A stretch of DNA of 64,000 nucleotides from Xanthomonas hortorum. Lineage in GTDB: Bacteria; Pseudomonadota; Gammaproteobacteria; Xanthomonadales; Xanthomonadaceae. The notes below the pieces were generated by a model, which saw only the letters and a program-made list of their open reading frames with translations, had not been told where the DNA came from and did not search any database. Shown piece by piece: positions 10,082 through 19,230 of this stretch (positions are counted from its first letter, which is position 1; each line of letters opens with the position of its first letter). The position numbers and the translations under genes are program-made. The stretch lies in contig NZ_CP101417.1 of assembly GCF_024339125.1 (NCBI RefSeq), forward strand, positions 2,057,001-2,121,000, written 5' to 3'.

Positions 10082-11383
10082 ATGCATCGCCGCCTTTACG
10101 CCTGGTTGTTCATCGCGTGCGCGTGTGCGGCGGCGGCTGCATTTGCCCAGGGCGCGCCGCCAGCCGAGCTTGGCCGGTCGCTGTATGCAACCGGCGTCGG
10201 GCGCGATGGACGCAACGTCGCCGGCCTCGGCGTGCACGGCTGCGCCGGCTGTCATGGCGACGACGGCCGCGGTAAATCCGAGGGCTTCGTGCATGCGCCG
10301 GATATTCGGTGGTCGCAGCTATCGGCGCGGTTCCCCGCACGTCGCGCCGATGCGCCATTGACTCGCTACGACGTGCAAGCACTGACGCATGCGGTGCGCG
10401 CCGGCAGCGCGCCGGACGGTCGCCGTCTGGACCCGATCATGCCGCGCGTCGCACTGGCCGACGACGAAGTGCAGGCCTTGCTGGCCTATCTGCAGGAGCT
10501 GTCGCATCCGGTTGCGCAGCGCGATGCTTCGTTGCGCATCGCACTGCTGTTGCCGCGCCCCGGCCGTCAGCCGATTGCCGATGCATTGCACGATGCGCTG
10601 CGCAGCTGTCGTCCTGCCGAAGCCGGGCGCCTGGCCGCCTTCGACGTGGTGTCTTTCGATACGCCCGAAGAGGCCGCCGAGCTATTGCAGTCGCAGCTGC
10701 ATCCATCGCGCGACACCTTGTTGCTGGCACCGTTTATTGCCGGCTGGGAACAGACGTACGCCGATCTGATGCATGGTCGCAACATCGTCACTGCGCTGCC
10801 GTTCTCCATGCTGGACGCACCGCAGGGCGCGCGCTGGGATTACGCATTTCCCGGCGTACAGGCACAGCTGGCACGCCTGCTCGACGTGGCGCAGGCGCGT
10901 GGCCATCGCAGCCTTGCGATCACCTACGATCCCGACGATCCGCTCAGCGCGCAGCTGTATCGCCACGTGGTTGCACTGGCGCCGCGCACAGGTTTGATGC
11001 TGCGTCCCTGGCGCTCCGATGAATCCGCCAGGCTGTGGCTGCGCCCTGTCCATGCCGATCACGACATCTCCGCACAGCCAACATCCATGTTGCAGCTGGC
11101 ACCCGCGATGTACGCGCCAGATCCCTCGATTGTCACTGCGCCCTCCGGCGCCGCGCGCTGGATCGTGGCCTATCCCTACAACCCGGTCGCTGCCGATGGT
11201 CGCTGGATCGGGCCGGCTGCCGCATGGGCATCGGCGGCCTGCGATCTGCTGGCGCAACTCGATCCGCTGCGTCGCCTGCAACCGCAATTGCAGACGATCC
11301 GACTCACGCAAGGCGCAATAGTGCTGACTGCCGAATCGTCCGATGCCGCGCAGATCGCGCACGTCCATTTGCTGCAGCGCTGA
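10082..11383 (+). CDS. cytochrome c fused to a periplasmic binding protein-like domain
   Basis: 433 residues. After a signal peptide (about residues 1-23) comes a mono-haem cytochrome c domain with CAGCH at 54-58 and an IMPRVALADDEVQALLAYLQ segment that supplies the usual Met ligand region. From about residue 145 the protein continues into a domain that reads like a type 1 periplasmic ligand-binding fold (LRIALLLPRPG, ending DAAQIAHVHL). It starts 10 bases after the second SCO gene and closes the operon. The cytochrome part could accept electrons from the multicopper oxidase. The binding-like part is recognised only from general pattern, so its identity is uncertain. Confidence 0.72.
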   Translation: MHRRLYAWLFIACACAAAAAFAQGAPPAELGRSLYATGVGRDGRNVAGLGVHGCAGCHGDDGRGKSEGFVHAPDIRWSQLSARFPARRADAPLTRYDVQALTHAVRAGSAPDGRRLDPIMPRVALADDEVQALLAYLQELSHPVAQRDASLRIALLLPRPGRQPIADALHDALRSCRPAEAGRLAAFDVVSFDTPEEAAELLQSQLHPSRDTLLLAPFIAGWEQTYADLMHGRNIVTALPFSMLDAPQGARWDYAFPGVQAQLARLLDVAQARGHRSLAITYDPDDPLSAQLYRHVVALAPRTGLMLRPWRSDESARLWLRPVHADHDISAQPTSMLQLAPAMYAPDPSIVTAPSGAARWIVAYPYNPVAADGRWIGPAAAWASAACDLLAQLDPLRRLQPQLQTIRLTQGAIVLTAESSDAAQIAHVHLLQR

Positions 11384-11563
11384 GGCGTGTGCGCGTACCT
11401 CCATCCGCTGTCGGTGTATCGCAACTGCGCAGTCGCGTCGCAGGCATTCAAGCACCCCGGCACGCCGCCGTTACCGACGTAGAAATGGATAAATCTGGTC
11501 CAGGATTTACGCGTATGCACCAAGGCTGGTACAACGAAGATTCAATCACGATGGAGCGCGGTC

Positions 11564-12448
11564 ATGCAGTGGAAGCAACGTTTGGGCCTGGGGATTTTGT
11601 TGGCAATGGCGAGTATCAACGGCGTGCAGGCACGTCCCAGTGCCGCGCAGGTGCAGGCGCAGATGGAGGCCAGCATGAATGTCGCGGGCGAATTGACGCT
11701 GACCCCGGACGGCACTGTCACGGCAGTCAAGCTCACCGACGAAGCAAGCTTGCCGCCAGTGGTCCGCGACCGCGTCAAGCAATCGATCGCCTCCTGGCGC
11801 TTCGACCCTGTCAAAGACGATGGAAGCGCATTGCCCGCGCAACTACCGATGAATCTGCTGCTGGTCGCCAAGCCGGGCGACAACAACACGTATGCGGTAT
11901 CGATTCGCAGCGCGCATTTCGGCAGCCAGGAGCAAGGTGCAGCCAGCGTCGCTGCCAAGGACATGCCGCCACCGGCCTACCCTGAGCATGCGTTTCGCGA
12001 AGGTGCGACAGGGGTGGTCTATCTGCTGCTCAAGATCGGCCGTGATGGCAAGGTCGAGGATCTGGTCGCAGAGCAGGTCAACCTGACCACGCTGGCGCCG
12101 GAATCCAAGCGCCAGCGCTGGCGCAAGGCGTTTGCCGATGCCGCAATCGCCAAGGCGCAGCGCTGGACATTTGTGCCGCCAACGCAAGGCGCCGAGGCCG
12201 ACGCGCCGTACTGGGTCATGCGGGTTCCGGTCACCTTCGACATCGAAACCTGGCCAGGCAATCTGACCGCTGCAAAGCAAGCCAAAAAGTGGCAATCCTA
12301 TTTGCCGGGCCCGCGTCAGCCGGCGCCCTGGCACGAACAGCGCGGTGCGTCAGCATCGACCGACAGTCCGGATGCGCTACCTGGAAGCGGATTGTTCTCG
12401 GCACGCGGAGTAGGTGTGCGCCTGGTGACACCGCTGCAAGGAAGTTAG
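11564..12448 (+). CDS. TonB C-terminal-domain-like periplasmic protein
   Basis: 294 residues with a signal peptide (QRLGLGILLAMASINGVQA). Two TonB-C-like modules are visible. An N-terminal one has LTLTPDGTVTAVKL followed by IASWRFDPVK. The second has PPPAYPEHAFREG followed by VYLLLKIGRDGKVEDL and AQRWTFVPP, the typical Pro-x-Tyr-Pro and W-x-F/P-P marks of energy-transducer TonB C-termini. There is no N-terminal TonB membrane anchor of the ExbD-interacting type and no long proline spacer, so a classical energy-transducing role is doubtful. It lies 180 bases after the redox operon and may be an independent unit; a GGAG precedes the ATG. Confidence 0.65.
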   Translation: MQWKQRLGLGILLAMASINGVQARPSAAQVQAQMEASMNVAGELTLTPDGTVTAVKLTDEASLPPVVRDRVKQSIASWRFDPVKDDGSALPAQLPMNLLLVAKPGDNNTYAVSIRSAHFGSQEQGAASVAAKDMPPPAYPEHAFREGATGVVYLLLKIGRDGKVEDLVAEQVNLTTLAPESKRQRWRKAFADAAIAKAQRWTFVPPTQGAEADAPYWVMRVPVTFDIETWPGNLTAAKQAKKWQSYLPGPRQPAPWHEQRGASASTDSPDALPGSGLFSARGVGVRLVTPLQGS

Positions 12449-12588
12449 GCGCAACGCCAACATCAGAGCGGCTGGCAAACTACTTCATGCCGGTCTATTG
12501 CGGAGCCGACGATCTGGGCCTTCGCTGCGGGGCGGATTATCTGATGCTTGGCGGCAGGGCGGCTGATCTGCGATTTGGCTGCAGGGCC

Positions 12589-12690
12589 CTTGCCCACCCA
12601 CCATCGCGGGACACGCCGCAAGTACGTCCATGTAGGCTCTTACGCGGCATCCATGCCGCGTAAGGTCCCGCGACGGTGGGCGGGCAAGGA
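12589..12690. repeat. long imperfect palindrome carrying an inverted copy of the neighbouring repeat
   Basis: The outer arms ccttgcccacccaccat (from 12589) and atggtgggcgggcaagg-like sequence (ending at 12690) pair imperfectly. Inside is a second palindrome centred on gcggcatccatgccgc (about 12645-12660). The internal segment from about 12627 to 12671 is a diverged reverse complement of the start of the tandem units at 12768 and 12935. Confidence 0.7.
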
Positions 12691-12897
12691 CCAGTTGAGA
12701 TGGTCGGTGCGCATGGTTTTCAACAAAGTAGTCAGCTAACTTTCTGGTGCGGTGTCCTTACCGATTGCGGGACCGTGTGGCGGCATGGATGCCGCCACCG
12801 AGCCTCCATGGACGGATTCACGGCGTGTCCCGCGAGCGGTGAGGGCACCGCGCACTCGACCAACCAGGCTTGTGACTGCAAGCAATCGCGCACTCAC

Positions 12898-12926
12898 AAA
12901 AAAGCCCCGCAATGCGGGGCTTTTTC
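12898..12926 (-). terminator. distal rho terminator (duplicated copy)
   Basis: Stem gccccgc (12904-12910) and gcggggc (12914-12920) with loop aat. It is flanked by A-runs on the left and T-runs on the right, so it could work in both directions. It is the second terminator met by leftward transcription from rho. Confidence 0.8.
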
Positions 12927-13062
12927 TTATCGAACGGGACCGTGTGGCGGCATGGATGCCGCCACCGAGCCTCCATGGACGGATTCACGGCGTGTCCCGC
13001 GAGCGGTGAGGGCACCGCGCACTCGGCCAACCAGGTTTGTGACTGCAAGCAATCGCGCACCC

Positions 13063-13092
13063 AAAAAAAAGCCCCGCAATGCGGGGCTTTTT
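13063..13092 (-). terminator. proximal rho terminator
   Basis: Stem gccccgc (13071-13077) and gcggggc (13081-13087), loop aat, preceded by eight A and followed by five T on the plus strand. It lies about 25 bases past the rho stop codon and is bidirectional by sequence. Confidence 0.87.
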
Positions 13093-13114
13093 CTTATCGA
13101 GAATGCCGATCGAA

Positions 13115-15019
13115 TCAGCGCTTCATCGAACTGAAGAACTCGTCGTTGGACTTGGTGGTCTTCATCTTGTCCAGCAGGAATTCCATCGCTGCGATTTCGT
13201 CCATCGGGTGCAGCAGCTTGCGCAGAATCCAGATCTTCTGCAGCAGCTCCGGCTCGATCAACAGATCTTCGCGACGCGTACCCGAACGGTTGATGTCGAT
13301 CGCCGGGTAGACGCGCTTTTCGGTGATGCGACGATTCAAATGCACTTCGCTATTGCCGGTGCCCTTGAATTCTTCGTAGATCACCTCGTCCATCTTGCTG
13401 CCGGTCTCGACCAGCGCCGTGGCGATGATGGTCAGCGAACCGCCTTCTTCCACATTACGGGCCGCACCGAAGAAGCGCTTCGGGCGATGCAACGCGTTGG
13501 CGTCCACACCACCGGTGAGCACCTTGCCGGAGCTGGGCACCACGTTGTTGTAGGCGCGTGCCAGACGAGTGATCGAGTCGAGCAGGATCACCACGTCCTT
13601 CTTGTGCTCGACCAAGCGCTTGGCGCGCTCGATCACCATCTCGGCAACCTGCACGTGACGCGCAGCCGGCTCATCGAACGTGGAAGAGATAACCTCGCCG
13701 CGCACGGTGCGCTGCATTTCGGTCACTTCTTCCGGGCGCTCGTCGATCAGCAACACGATCATGTGCACTTCGGGATGATTGCTGGTGATGGCCGTGGCCA
13801 CCTGCTGCATCATCATCGTCTTACCGGCCTTGGGCGGGGAGACGATCAGCGCACGCTGACCCTTACCCTGCGGCGCCATCAGATCCAGGATGCGGCCGGT
13901 GATGTCCTCGGTGGACCCATCGCCACGCTCCAGACGGAAACGCCGGCGCGGGAACAGCGGAGTCAGGTTCTCGAACAGCACCTTGTTCTTGCTGGCTTCC
14001 AGCGGCTCGCCGTTGATGGTGTCGACGATCGACAGCGCGAAATAGCGTTCGCCGTCCTTCGGGAAGCGGATGCGGCCGGACAGATGGTCGCCGGTGCGCA
14101 GGTTGAAGCGGCGGATCTGGCTGGGCGAGATATACGTATCGTCCGGGCCGGCCAGGTAGCTGGCTTCGGCGGCACGCAGGAAACCGAAGCCGTCGGGCAG
14201 GATTTCCAGCACGCCGTCGGCGGCAACGCCTTCGCCGTGGCGGGTCAGCACCTTGAGCAGGGCGAAGATCACGTCCTGCTTGCGCGCACGCGCCACGCCT
14301 TCCTGGATGTTGAGCTGGTCGGCGATATCCAGCAGCTTCTGCGCCGGCATCCGCTTGAGATCGCTCAGCGAATACACCGGGAAGCCTTCCGGCACGGCCG
14401 GGTGCGGACGCGCGATAAACGGCTCGTTGCTGCCATCGGACGACGGCATGCCACCACCGGTTTCATTACCGAACCGATCACGCGGCCCACGGTCGCGGCG
14501 GTTGCGGAATCGGTCACGGCGATTGCCCTGCTGGTTCTGCCCCTGGCCCTGACCTTGCTGATTCTGGCCGGCGTTCTGACCTTGGTCCTGACCTTGACCT
14601 TGATTTTGCGGCTGGCCCTGGACCTGGGCTTGACCCTGGTTCTGGCCTTGACCCCGGCTTTGCGCCTGATTCTGGTTCTGCTGGTTCTGCGCCTGGTTGA
14701 AGCGCTGCTGCTGCGACTGGCCACCCTCGCGGGACTCGCCATGGTTGTCGCCGCCCTGGTTGCCCTGACTGGCGCTGGGGGCGTTACCGGCATATGCGCC
14801 ATCGCTGGACGTCTGCGCCGGTGCCGAATCGGCAGCGTGCGACGGTGCCTGCGGCGCGCGCGGAACATCGGGCGCGGGGCTGGCGGGCAAGGGCAGGTTG
14901 GGCTGTTGCGCGCCACCGTCGTCATTGGCAACGGCGGTCTTGCTCACGCGCGGCTTGCGCACGCGTTTCTCGACAGGAGCGTCGACGCTCCCGGTATCGG
15001 AAGAAGGATGATCGGACAA
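13115..15019 (-). CDS. rho: transcription termination factor Rho with long low-complexity N-terminus
   Basis: 634 residues, against about 419 in E. coli Rho. The canonical part begins near residue 217 ([17 protein letters not shown]). It includes the RNA-binding cold-shock-like domain, a Walker A motif PPKAGKT at 395-401, [10 protein letters not shown] and the Walker B region [17 protein letters not shown]. The first 216 residues are extra: an acidic/Ala-Pro segment, then a Q/N/G-rich tract at about 101-167 and an Arg-rich [15 protein letters not shown] patch. The start is TTG at 15019, supported by GAGGA nine bases upstream and by the absence of an ATG nearby in frame. Rho is the RNA-dependent hexameric helicase that ends untranslated transcripts. 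Two intrinsic terminators follow the gene. Confidence 0.95.
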   Translation of the reverse strand: MSDHPSSDTGSVDAPVEKRVRKPRVSKTAVANDDGGAQQPNLPLPASPAPDVPRAPQAPSHAADSAPAQTSSDGAYAGNAPSASQGNQGGDNHGESREGGQSQQQRFNQAQNQQNQNQAQSRGQGQNQGQAQVQGQPQNQGQGQDQGQNAGQNQQGQGQGQNQQGNRRDRFRNRRDRGPRDRFGNETGGGMPSSDGSNEPFIARPHPAVPEGFPVYSLSDLKRMPAQKLLDIADQLNIQEGVARARKQDVIFALLKVLTRHGEGVAADGVLEILPDGFGFLRAAEASYLAGPDDTYISPSQIRRFNLRTGDHLSGRIRFPKDGERYFALSIVDTINGEPLEASKNKVLFENLTPLFPRRRFRLERGDGSTEDITGRILDLMAPQGKGQRALIVSPPKAGKTMMMQQVATAITSNHPEVHMIVLLIDERPEEVTEMQRTVRGEVISSTFDEPAARHVQVAEMVIERAKRLVEHKKDVVILLDSITRLARAYNNVVPSSGKVLTGGVDANALHRPKRFFGAARNVEEGGSLTIIATALVETGSKMDEVIYEEFKGTGNSEVHLNRRITEKRVYPAIDINRSGTRREDLLIEPELLQKIWILRKLLHPMDEIAAMEFLLDKMKTTKSNDEFFSSMKR

Positions 15020-15239
15020 GTGCTTGATTCCTCGCTAAGAGTGCGAGCGCCCGGCTGGGGGGCGAACTATGGTGATGGGAGTCTAGGGAGACGTTTCTAG
15101 AGGGGTACGGCGGCGCACGAACGTGCTCCGGATCGACTGACACTATCACCGCTGCGCTCAACCGCGCAAGCGTCTGCCGGGGCAGGATTTAACTGCTGGC
15201 GCAACATCGGGGGCGCCCATCGCTGGGACGCCCGCTCGC

Positions 15240-15581
15240 TCAGGCGGCCGCGCCGCCCAGGGCCTTGTCGATCATCTGGGTGAGTTGGCCCTTGCCAACC
15301 GCCCCGATCTGGGTTGCCTGCACCTGCCCGTCCTTGAACAGCAGCAGCATCGGGATCGACCGCACGTGGTACTTGATGGCCAGGGCGCGGTTCTGGTCCA
15401 CATTGACCTTGGCAACCTTCAGTCTGCCCTGGTATGTATCGGCCAGATCGTCCAGTACCGGGGCGATCATCTTGCACGGGCCACACCATTCGGCCCAGAA
15501 ATCCACCAGGACCGGTTCGCCGGATTGCAGTACAGCTGTATCGAAGTCGGCATCGCCGACATGTTGAACCTTGTCGCTCAC
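15240..15581 (-). CDS. trxA: thioredoxin
   Basis: 113 residues from a GTG start at 15581 preceded by AGGAG. A longer reading frame from 15602 lacks support. The active site WCGPC has Cys at 33 and 36, preceded by the usual VLVDFWAE strand, and the cis-Pro motif RSIPMLLLF is present. Thioredoxin reduces cytoplasmic disulphides using NADPH through thioredoxin reductase. It is divergent from rhlB and just upstream of rho on the same strand, an arrangement also seen in other gammaproteobacteria where trxA precedes rho. Confidence 0.95.
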   Translation of the reverse strand: MSDKVQHVGDADFDTAVLQSGEPVLVDFWAEWCGPCKMIAPVLDDLADTYQGRLKVAKVNVDQNRALAIKYHVRSIPMLLLFKDGQVQATQIGAVGKGQLTQMIDKALGGAAA

Positions 15582-15779
15582 GTTGGGTCTCCTGGAAACC
15601 AAAACGGCCCGCCCGAACGGGCAGGCCGCTACATTGCGTTAAACTGGGGCATTGCGCGACTGAATCAAGTGTCAGTCCTGAAGCCGCGCTGTCCGCCACA
15701 ACAGCCGCAGTTTGCGACGCTGTCGGCATCGATGCAAGCCGCGCCCGGGCTGCCCAGGGCGCCTCACGAAGACGGAATA

Positions 15780-17513
15780 ATGAGCGACAAACCGCTGACC
15801 GATTTGACCTTTTCCACGTTCGACCTGCATCCGGCGCTGATCGCCGGGCTGGAGAGCGCCGGGTTTACCCGCTGTACCCCGATCCAGGCGCTGACCCTGC
15901 CGGTCGCGCTGCCAGGCGGCGATGTCGCCGGCCAGGCCCAGACCGGCACCGGCAAGACCCTGGCGTTCCTGGTGACGGTGGTGAACCGCCTGTTGAACCG
16001 CCCGGCGCTGGCCGACCGCAAACCGGAAGACCCGCGCGCGCTGATCCTGGCCCCGACCCGCGAGCTGGCGATCCAGATCCACAAGGATGCGGTCAAGTTC
16101 GGCGCCGACCTGGGCCTGCGCTTTGCGCTGGTCTACGGCGGGGTGGACTACGACAAGCAGCGCGAGCTGCTGCAGCAGGGCGTGGACGTGATCATCGCCA
16201 CCCCGGGCCGGCTGATCGACTACGTCAAGCAGCACAAGGTGGTCTCGCTGCACGCCTGCGAAATCTGCGTGCTGGACGAAGCCGACCGCATGTTCGACCT
16301 GGGCTTCATCAAGGACATCCGCTTCCTGCTGCGGCGCATGCCCGAGCGCGGCACTCGCCAGACCCTTCTGTTCTCGGCCACGCTCAGCCACCGCGTGCTC
16401 GAGCTCGCCTACGAGCACATGAACGAGCCGGAGAAGCTGGTGGTCGAAACCGAGACCATCACTGCCGCACGCGTACGCCAGCGCATCTATTTCCCCTCCG
16501 ACGAAGAGAAGCAGACGCTGCTGTTGGGCTTGCTGTCGCGTAGCGAAGGTGCGCGCACCATGGTGTTCGTCAATACCAAGGCGTTCGTCGAGCGCGTGGC
16601 GCGCACGCTGGAGCGTCATGGCTACCGGGTCGGCGTGTTGTCCGGCGATGTGCCGCAGAAGAAGCGCGAGTCGCTGCTCAACCGCTTTCAGAAGGGCCAG
16701 CTCGAGATCCTGGTCGCCACCGACGTTGCCGCGCGCGGCCTGCATATTGATGGCGTCAAGTACGTCTACAACTACGACCTGCCGTTCGATGCGGAAGACT
16801 ATGTGCACCGCATCGGCCGTACCGCGCGCCTGGGCGAAGAAGGCGATGCGATCAGCTTCGCCTGCGAGCGCTATGCGATGAGTCTGCCGGACATCGAGGC
16901 CTACATCGCGCAGAAGATCCCGGTCGAGCCGGTGACCTCCGAACTGCTGATCCCGTTGCCGCGTACCGCACGCGTGCCGGTGGAAGGCGAAGAGGTCGAC
17001 GCCGACGCCGGCGACAGCGTGGGCACGATCTTCCGCGAGGCGCGCGAACAGCGTGCTGCCGAAGAGCAGCGCCGTGGCGGTGGCCGTAGTGGCCCGGGTG
17101 GCGCTTCGCGCAGTGGCAGCAGCAGTGGTGGTCGCCGTGATGGCGGCAGTGCCGATGCCAAGCCGCGTCCGCGCCGCAAGCCGCGTGTCGAAGGCGACGT
17201 TGCCGCCGAGACCGCAACCGTTGCCGCAGCCTCGGAAGCGCCTGTGGTCGCCGCAGCGACGACTGAAGCGCCGTCGACCATCGTGGCCGATGCCGAGCGC
17301 GCACCGCGCAAGCGTCGTCGTCGCCGCAACGGTCGTCCGGTCGAAGGTGCCGAGCCAGCCGTGGCGTCCACACCGGTTGCTGCGCCGGCCGCACCGCGCA
17401 AGCCGACCCAGGTGGTCGCAAAGCCGGTGCGCAGTGCGACCAAGCCGTCGGGCAGCCCGTCGCTGCTGAGTCGTATCGGCCGCAGATTGCGTTCGCTGGT
17501 CTCCGGCAACTGA
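15780..17513 (+). CDS. rhlB: ATP-dependent RNA helicase RhlB (DEAD-box)
   Basis: 577 residues. All DEAD-box motifs are present: a Q motif region ([10 protein letters not shown]...RCTPIQ), AQTGTGKT at 53-60, PTRELA, TPGR, DEAD at 166-169, SAT at 199-201, and [10 protein letters not shown] in the second RecA domain. After about residue 400 comes a long basic, Ala/Arg/Gly-rich tail ([10 protein letters not shown]), typical of disordered RNA-binding tails. RhlB unwinds RNA for the degradosome. The ATG at 15780 follows AGACGGA, and upstream in-frame sequence to 15285 is discarded. The position divergent from trxA-rho matches the conserved gammaproteobacterial neighbourhood. Confidence 0.94.
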   Translation: MSDKPLTDLTFSTFDLHPALIAGLESAGFTRCTPIQALTLPVALPGGDVAGQAQTGTGKTLAFLVTVVNRLLNRPALADRKPEDPRALILAPTRELAIQIHKDAVKFGADLGLRFALVYGGVDYDKQRELLQQGVDVIIATPGRLIDYVKQHKVVSLHACEICVLDEADRMFDLGFIKDIRFLLRRMPERGTRQTLLFSATLSHRVLELAYEHMNEPEKLVVETETITAARVRQRIYFPSDEEKQTLLLGLLSRSEGARTMVFVNTKAFVERVARTLERHGYRVGVLSGDVPQKKRESLLNRFQKGQLEILVATDVAARGLHIDGVKYVYNYDLPFDAEDYVHRIGRTARLGEEGDAISFACERYAMSLPDIEAYIAQKIPVEPVTSELLIPLPRTARVPVEGEEVDADAGDSVGTIFREAREQRAAEEQRRGGGRSGPGGASRSGSSSGGRRDGGSADAKPRPRRKPRVEGDVAAETATVAAASEAPVVAAATTEAPSTIVADAERAPRKRRRRRNGRPVEGAEPAVASTPVAAPAAPRKPTQVVAKPVRSATKPSGSPSLLSRIGRRLRSLVSGN

Positions 17514-17530
17514 TCTGTTGCCGCTGCAAT

Positions 17531-17555
17531 CGCATCGCCGGGCTTCGGCGATGCG
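17531..17555. other. hairpin between rhlB and ftsE
   Basis: Perfect 10-bp arms cgcatcgccg (17531-17540) and cggcgatgcg (17546-17555) with a 5-base loop. There is no T-run, so it may be a weak terminator or an RNA-stabilising hairpin at the rhlB 3' end. Confidence 0.5.
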
Positions 17556-17588
17556 ACGCAAGCGCTGGCGCTCCGGCATAATCGCTGG

Positions 17589-18275
17589 ATGACCGTTCTG
17601 CGTTTCGACAACGTCAGCAAGCACTACGCCGGTGGCCACCAGGCGCTGACCGATGTCAGCTTCGAAGTGGCCGATGGCGAGATGCTGTTCGTGACCGGCC
17701 ACTCCGGCGCCGGCAAAAGTACCTTGCTCAAATTGATCCACCTCAGCGAGCGCCCGAGCCAGGGCGCGGTGCTGCTGGGTGAGCGCAACCTGCTCAAGGT
17801 GCGCGGCCGGCACATCCCGCTGCATCGTCGCCAGGTGGGTGCGGTCTATCAGGACCATCGCCTGCTCACCGACCGCAGCATCGCCGAGAACGTGGCATTG
17901 CCATTGATCCTGCGTGGCACCCGCCGCGCCGAGATCGGCAAGCGCGTGCGTTCGGCGCTGGAGCGGATCGGGTTGGCCCATCGCGAGAAAGCCTTGCCGT
18001 CGCAGTTGTCGGCTGGCGAGCAGCAGCGCGTGGGCATCGCCCGTGCCATTGTTGGCGAGCCGCGTTTGCTGGTGGCCGATGAGCCCACCGGCAATCTCGA
18101 CCCGGCGCTGGCCGCCGAAATCATGCAGTTGTTCGCCGAGTTGCCGGCGCGCGGCACCAGCGTGCTGGTGGTCAGCCACGACCTGGCCTTGCTCAAGCAG
18201 ATGCGCAAGCGCGTGCTGATCCTGGATCACGGCCGGCTGGTCGACGACATCTCGCCGCAGGATCTGGCCGAATGA
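17589..18275 (+). CDS. ftsE: cell division ATP-binding protein FtsE
   Basis: 228 residues, the usual length. An ABC ATPase with Walker A GHSGAGKST at 37-45, signature LSAGEQQRVGIARAI and Walker B LLVADEPTGNLD. With FtsX it forms the divisome complex that activates periplasmic amidase partners during septum splitting. No Shine-Dalgarno is visible before the ATG. A CATAAT hexamer at 17577-17582 would place a transcription start at or near the A of the ATG, so a leaderless message is possible. The stop overlaps the ftsX start (ATGA). Confidence 0.95.
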   Translation: MTVLRFDNVSKHYAGGHQALTDVSFEVADGEMLFVTGHSGAGKSTLLKLIHLSERPSQGAVLLGERNLLKVRGRHIPLHRRQVGAVYQDHRLLTDRSIAENVALPLILRGTRRAEIGKRVRSALERIGLAHREKALPSQLSAGEQQRVGIARAIVGEPRLLVADEPTGNLDPALAAEIMQLFAELPARGTSVLVVSHDLALLKQMRKRVLILDHGRLVDDISPQDLAE

Positions 18276-19222
18276 GCAAGCCCGCCAATACCGAAGCCGC
18301 CGCACCCTCGCGGTTCGGCGTGTGGATCGACCACCATCTGCACAGCATCGCCTTCAGCCTGGGCCGCGCGATGCGCAAGCCGTGGGCCACCTTGCTGACC
18401 ATCGTGGTGATGGCGCTGGCACTGGCCTTGCCGCTGGGGCTGTCGATCGCCTTGGACAACGTCAAGCTGCTGGCCGGCAGCGTGCAGCAATCGCGCGAGA
18501 TCAATCTGTTCCTGAAGGTGGATATCGGCGCCGATGCCGCACAGGCGCTGGCCGGCGAATTGCGTGCGCGCCCGGACGTCGCCCAGGTCACCCTGCGCAC
18601 GCCCGCACAAGGACTGACCGAGCTGCGCGAAAGCGCCAAGCTCAATGAGGCGATCGATGCGCTTGGCGACAACCCGCTCCCCACGCTGTTGATCGTCACC
18701 CCGACCGATGCGGCCGACGATGCGCAACTGGCCGGCGCGTTGCAGGCCTTGCCGCAGACCGACCAGGTGCAGCACGACGCGCTGTGGCGCAAACGCCTGG
18801 ATGGCTGGCTGCGCTTTGGCGAGCGTCTGGTGCAGGTGCTGTCGGCGCTGCTCGGCGTCGGCGCGGTGCTGGTGGTCGGCAATACCGTGCGGCTGGACAT
18901 CCAGTCGCGGCGCGAGGAAATCGGCGTGCTGCAGTTGCTGGGCGCCAGCGATGGCTTCATCCGGCGCCCGTTTCTGTATCTGGGTGCGTGGTACGGGCTG
19001 GGTGCCGGCGCGGTTGCGCTCGCGCTGATCACCGCCTCCGGGCTGGCCTTGCAGGCACCGTTGGCGACATTGGCCGACAGCTATGGCAGTTCTTTTACCC
19101 TGCACGGGCTCGATCTGCTGCATTCTGCGATGGTGCTGGTCGGCACCCTGGTCCTGGGTTGGCTGGGCGCCTGGCTGGTGACCGGCCATTTCCTTCGCCA
19201 GACCCGTCCCACCGAGACCTGA
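18272..19222 (+). CDS. ftsX: cell division membrane protein FtsX
   Basis: 316 residues, coupled to ftsE by a 4-base overlap. Topology is as expected: a first membrane segment (WATLLTIVVMALALALPLGL) at about residues 39-58, a periplasmic domain of about 110 residues, then three C-terminal segments (VLSALLGVGAVLVVGN, YGLGAGAVALALITASGL, SAMVLVGTLVLGWLGAWLV). FtsX has no enzymatic motif; it transmits FtsE ATPase activity across the membrane. Confidence 0.94.
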   Translation: MSKPANTEAAAPSRFGVWIDHHLHSIAFSLGRAMRKPWATLLTIVVMALALALPLGLSIALDNVKLLAGSVQQSREINLFLKVDIGADAAQALAGELRARPDVAQVTLRTPAQGLTELRESAKLNEAIDALGDNPLPTLLIVTPTDAADDAQLAGALQALPQTDQVQHDALWRKRLDGWLRFGERLVQVLSALLGVGAVLVVGNTVRLDIQSRREEIGVLQLLGASDGFIRRPFLYLGAWYGLGAGAVALALITASGLALQAPLATLADSYGSSFTLHGLDLLHSAMVLVGTLVLGWLGAWLVTGHFLRQTRPTET

Positions 19223-19230
19223 GGCCTGCC

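Larger units (their letters stand above)
12768..13101. repeat. two tandem 167-bp units, each ending in a terminator
   Basis: Unit 1 is 12768-12934 and unit 2 is 12935-13101. Each begins with cgggaccgtgtgg, contains the palindrome gcggcatggatgccgc and finishes with the GCCCCGC-AAT-GCGGGGC hairpin. The period is exactly 167 bases, with only a few substitutions and no net indel, so the duplication looks recent. The duplicated block includes the natural transcription end of rho. Confidence 0.88.
12449..13114. other. intergenic repeat region between a TonB-like gene and rho
   Basis: About 670 bases with no supported gene. It holds a long palindromic element (12589-12690), two tandem 167-bp units (12768-13100) and two identical-stem terminators. 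Short reading frames here are translations of the repeats in several frames and are not believed to be genes. Confidence 0.75.

Noticed and set aside
12768..13101. CRISPR-like spacing of repeats
   Set aside because: Only two long units with internal palindromes and no spacers; it is a tandem duplication, not an array.
12676..13310. Reading frames with repeated peptide in the rho-downstream gap
   Set aside because: They are translations of the two tandem 167-bp DNA units in several frames and lack ribosome-binding sites.
13079..15100. Long 673-codon plus-strand frame across rho
   Set aside because: It is the antisense of rho; the minus-strand protein has every Rho motif.
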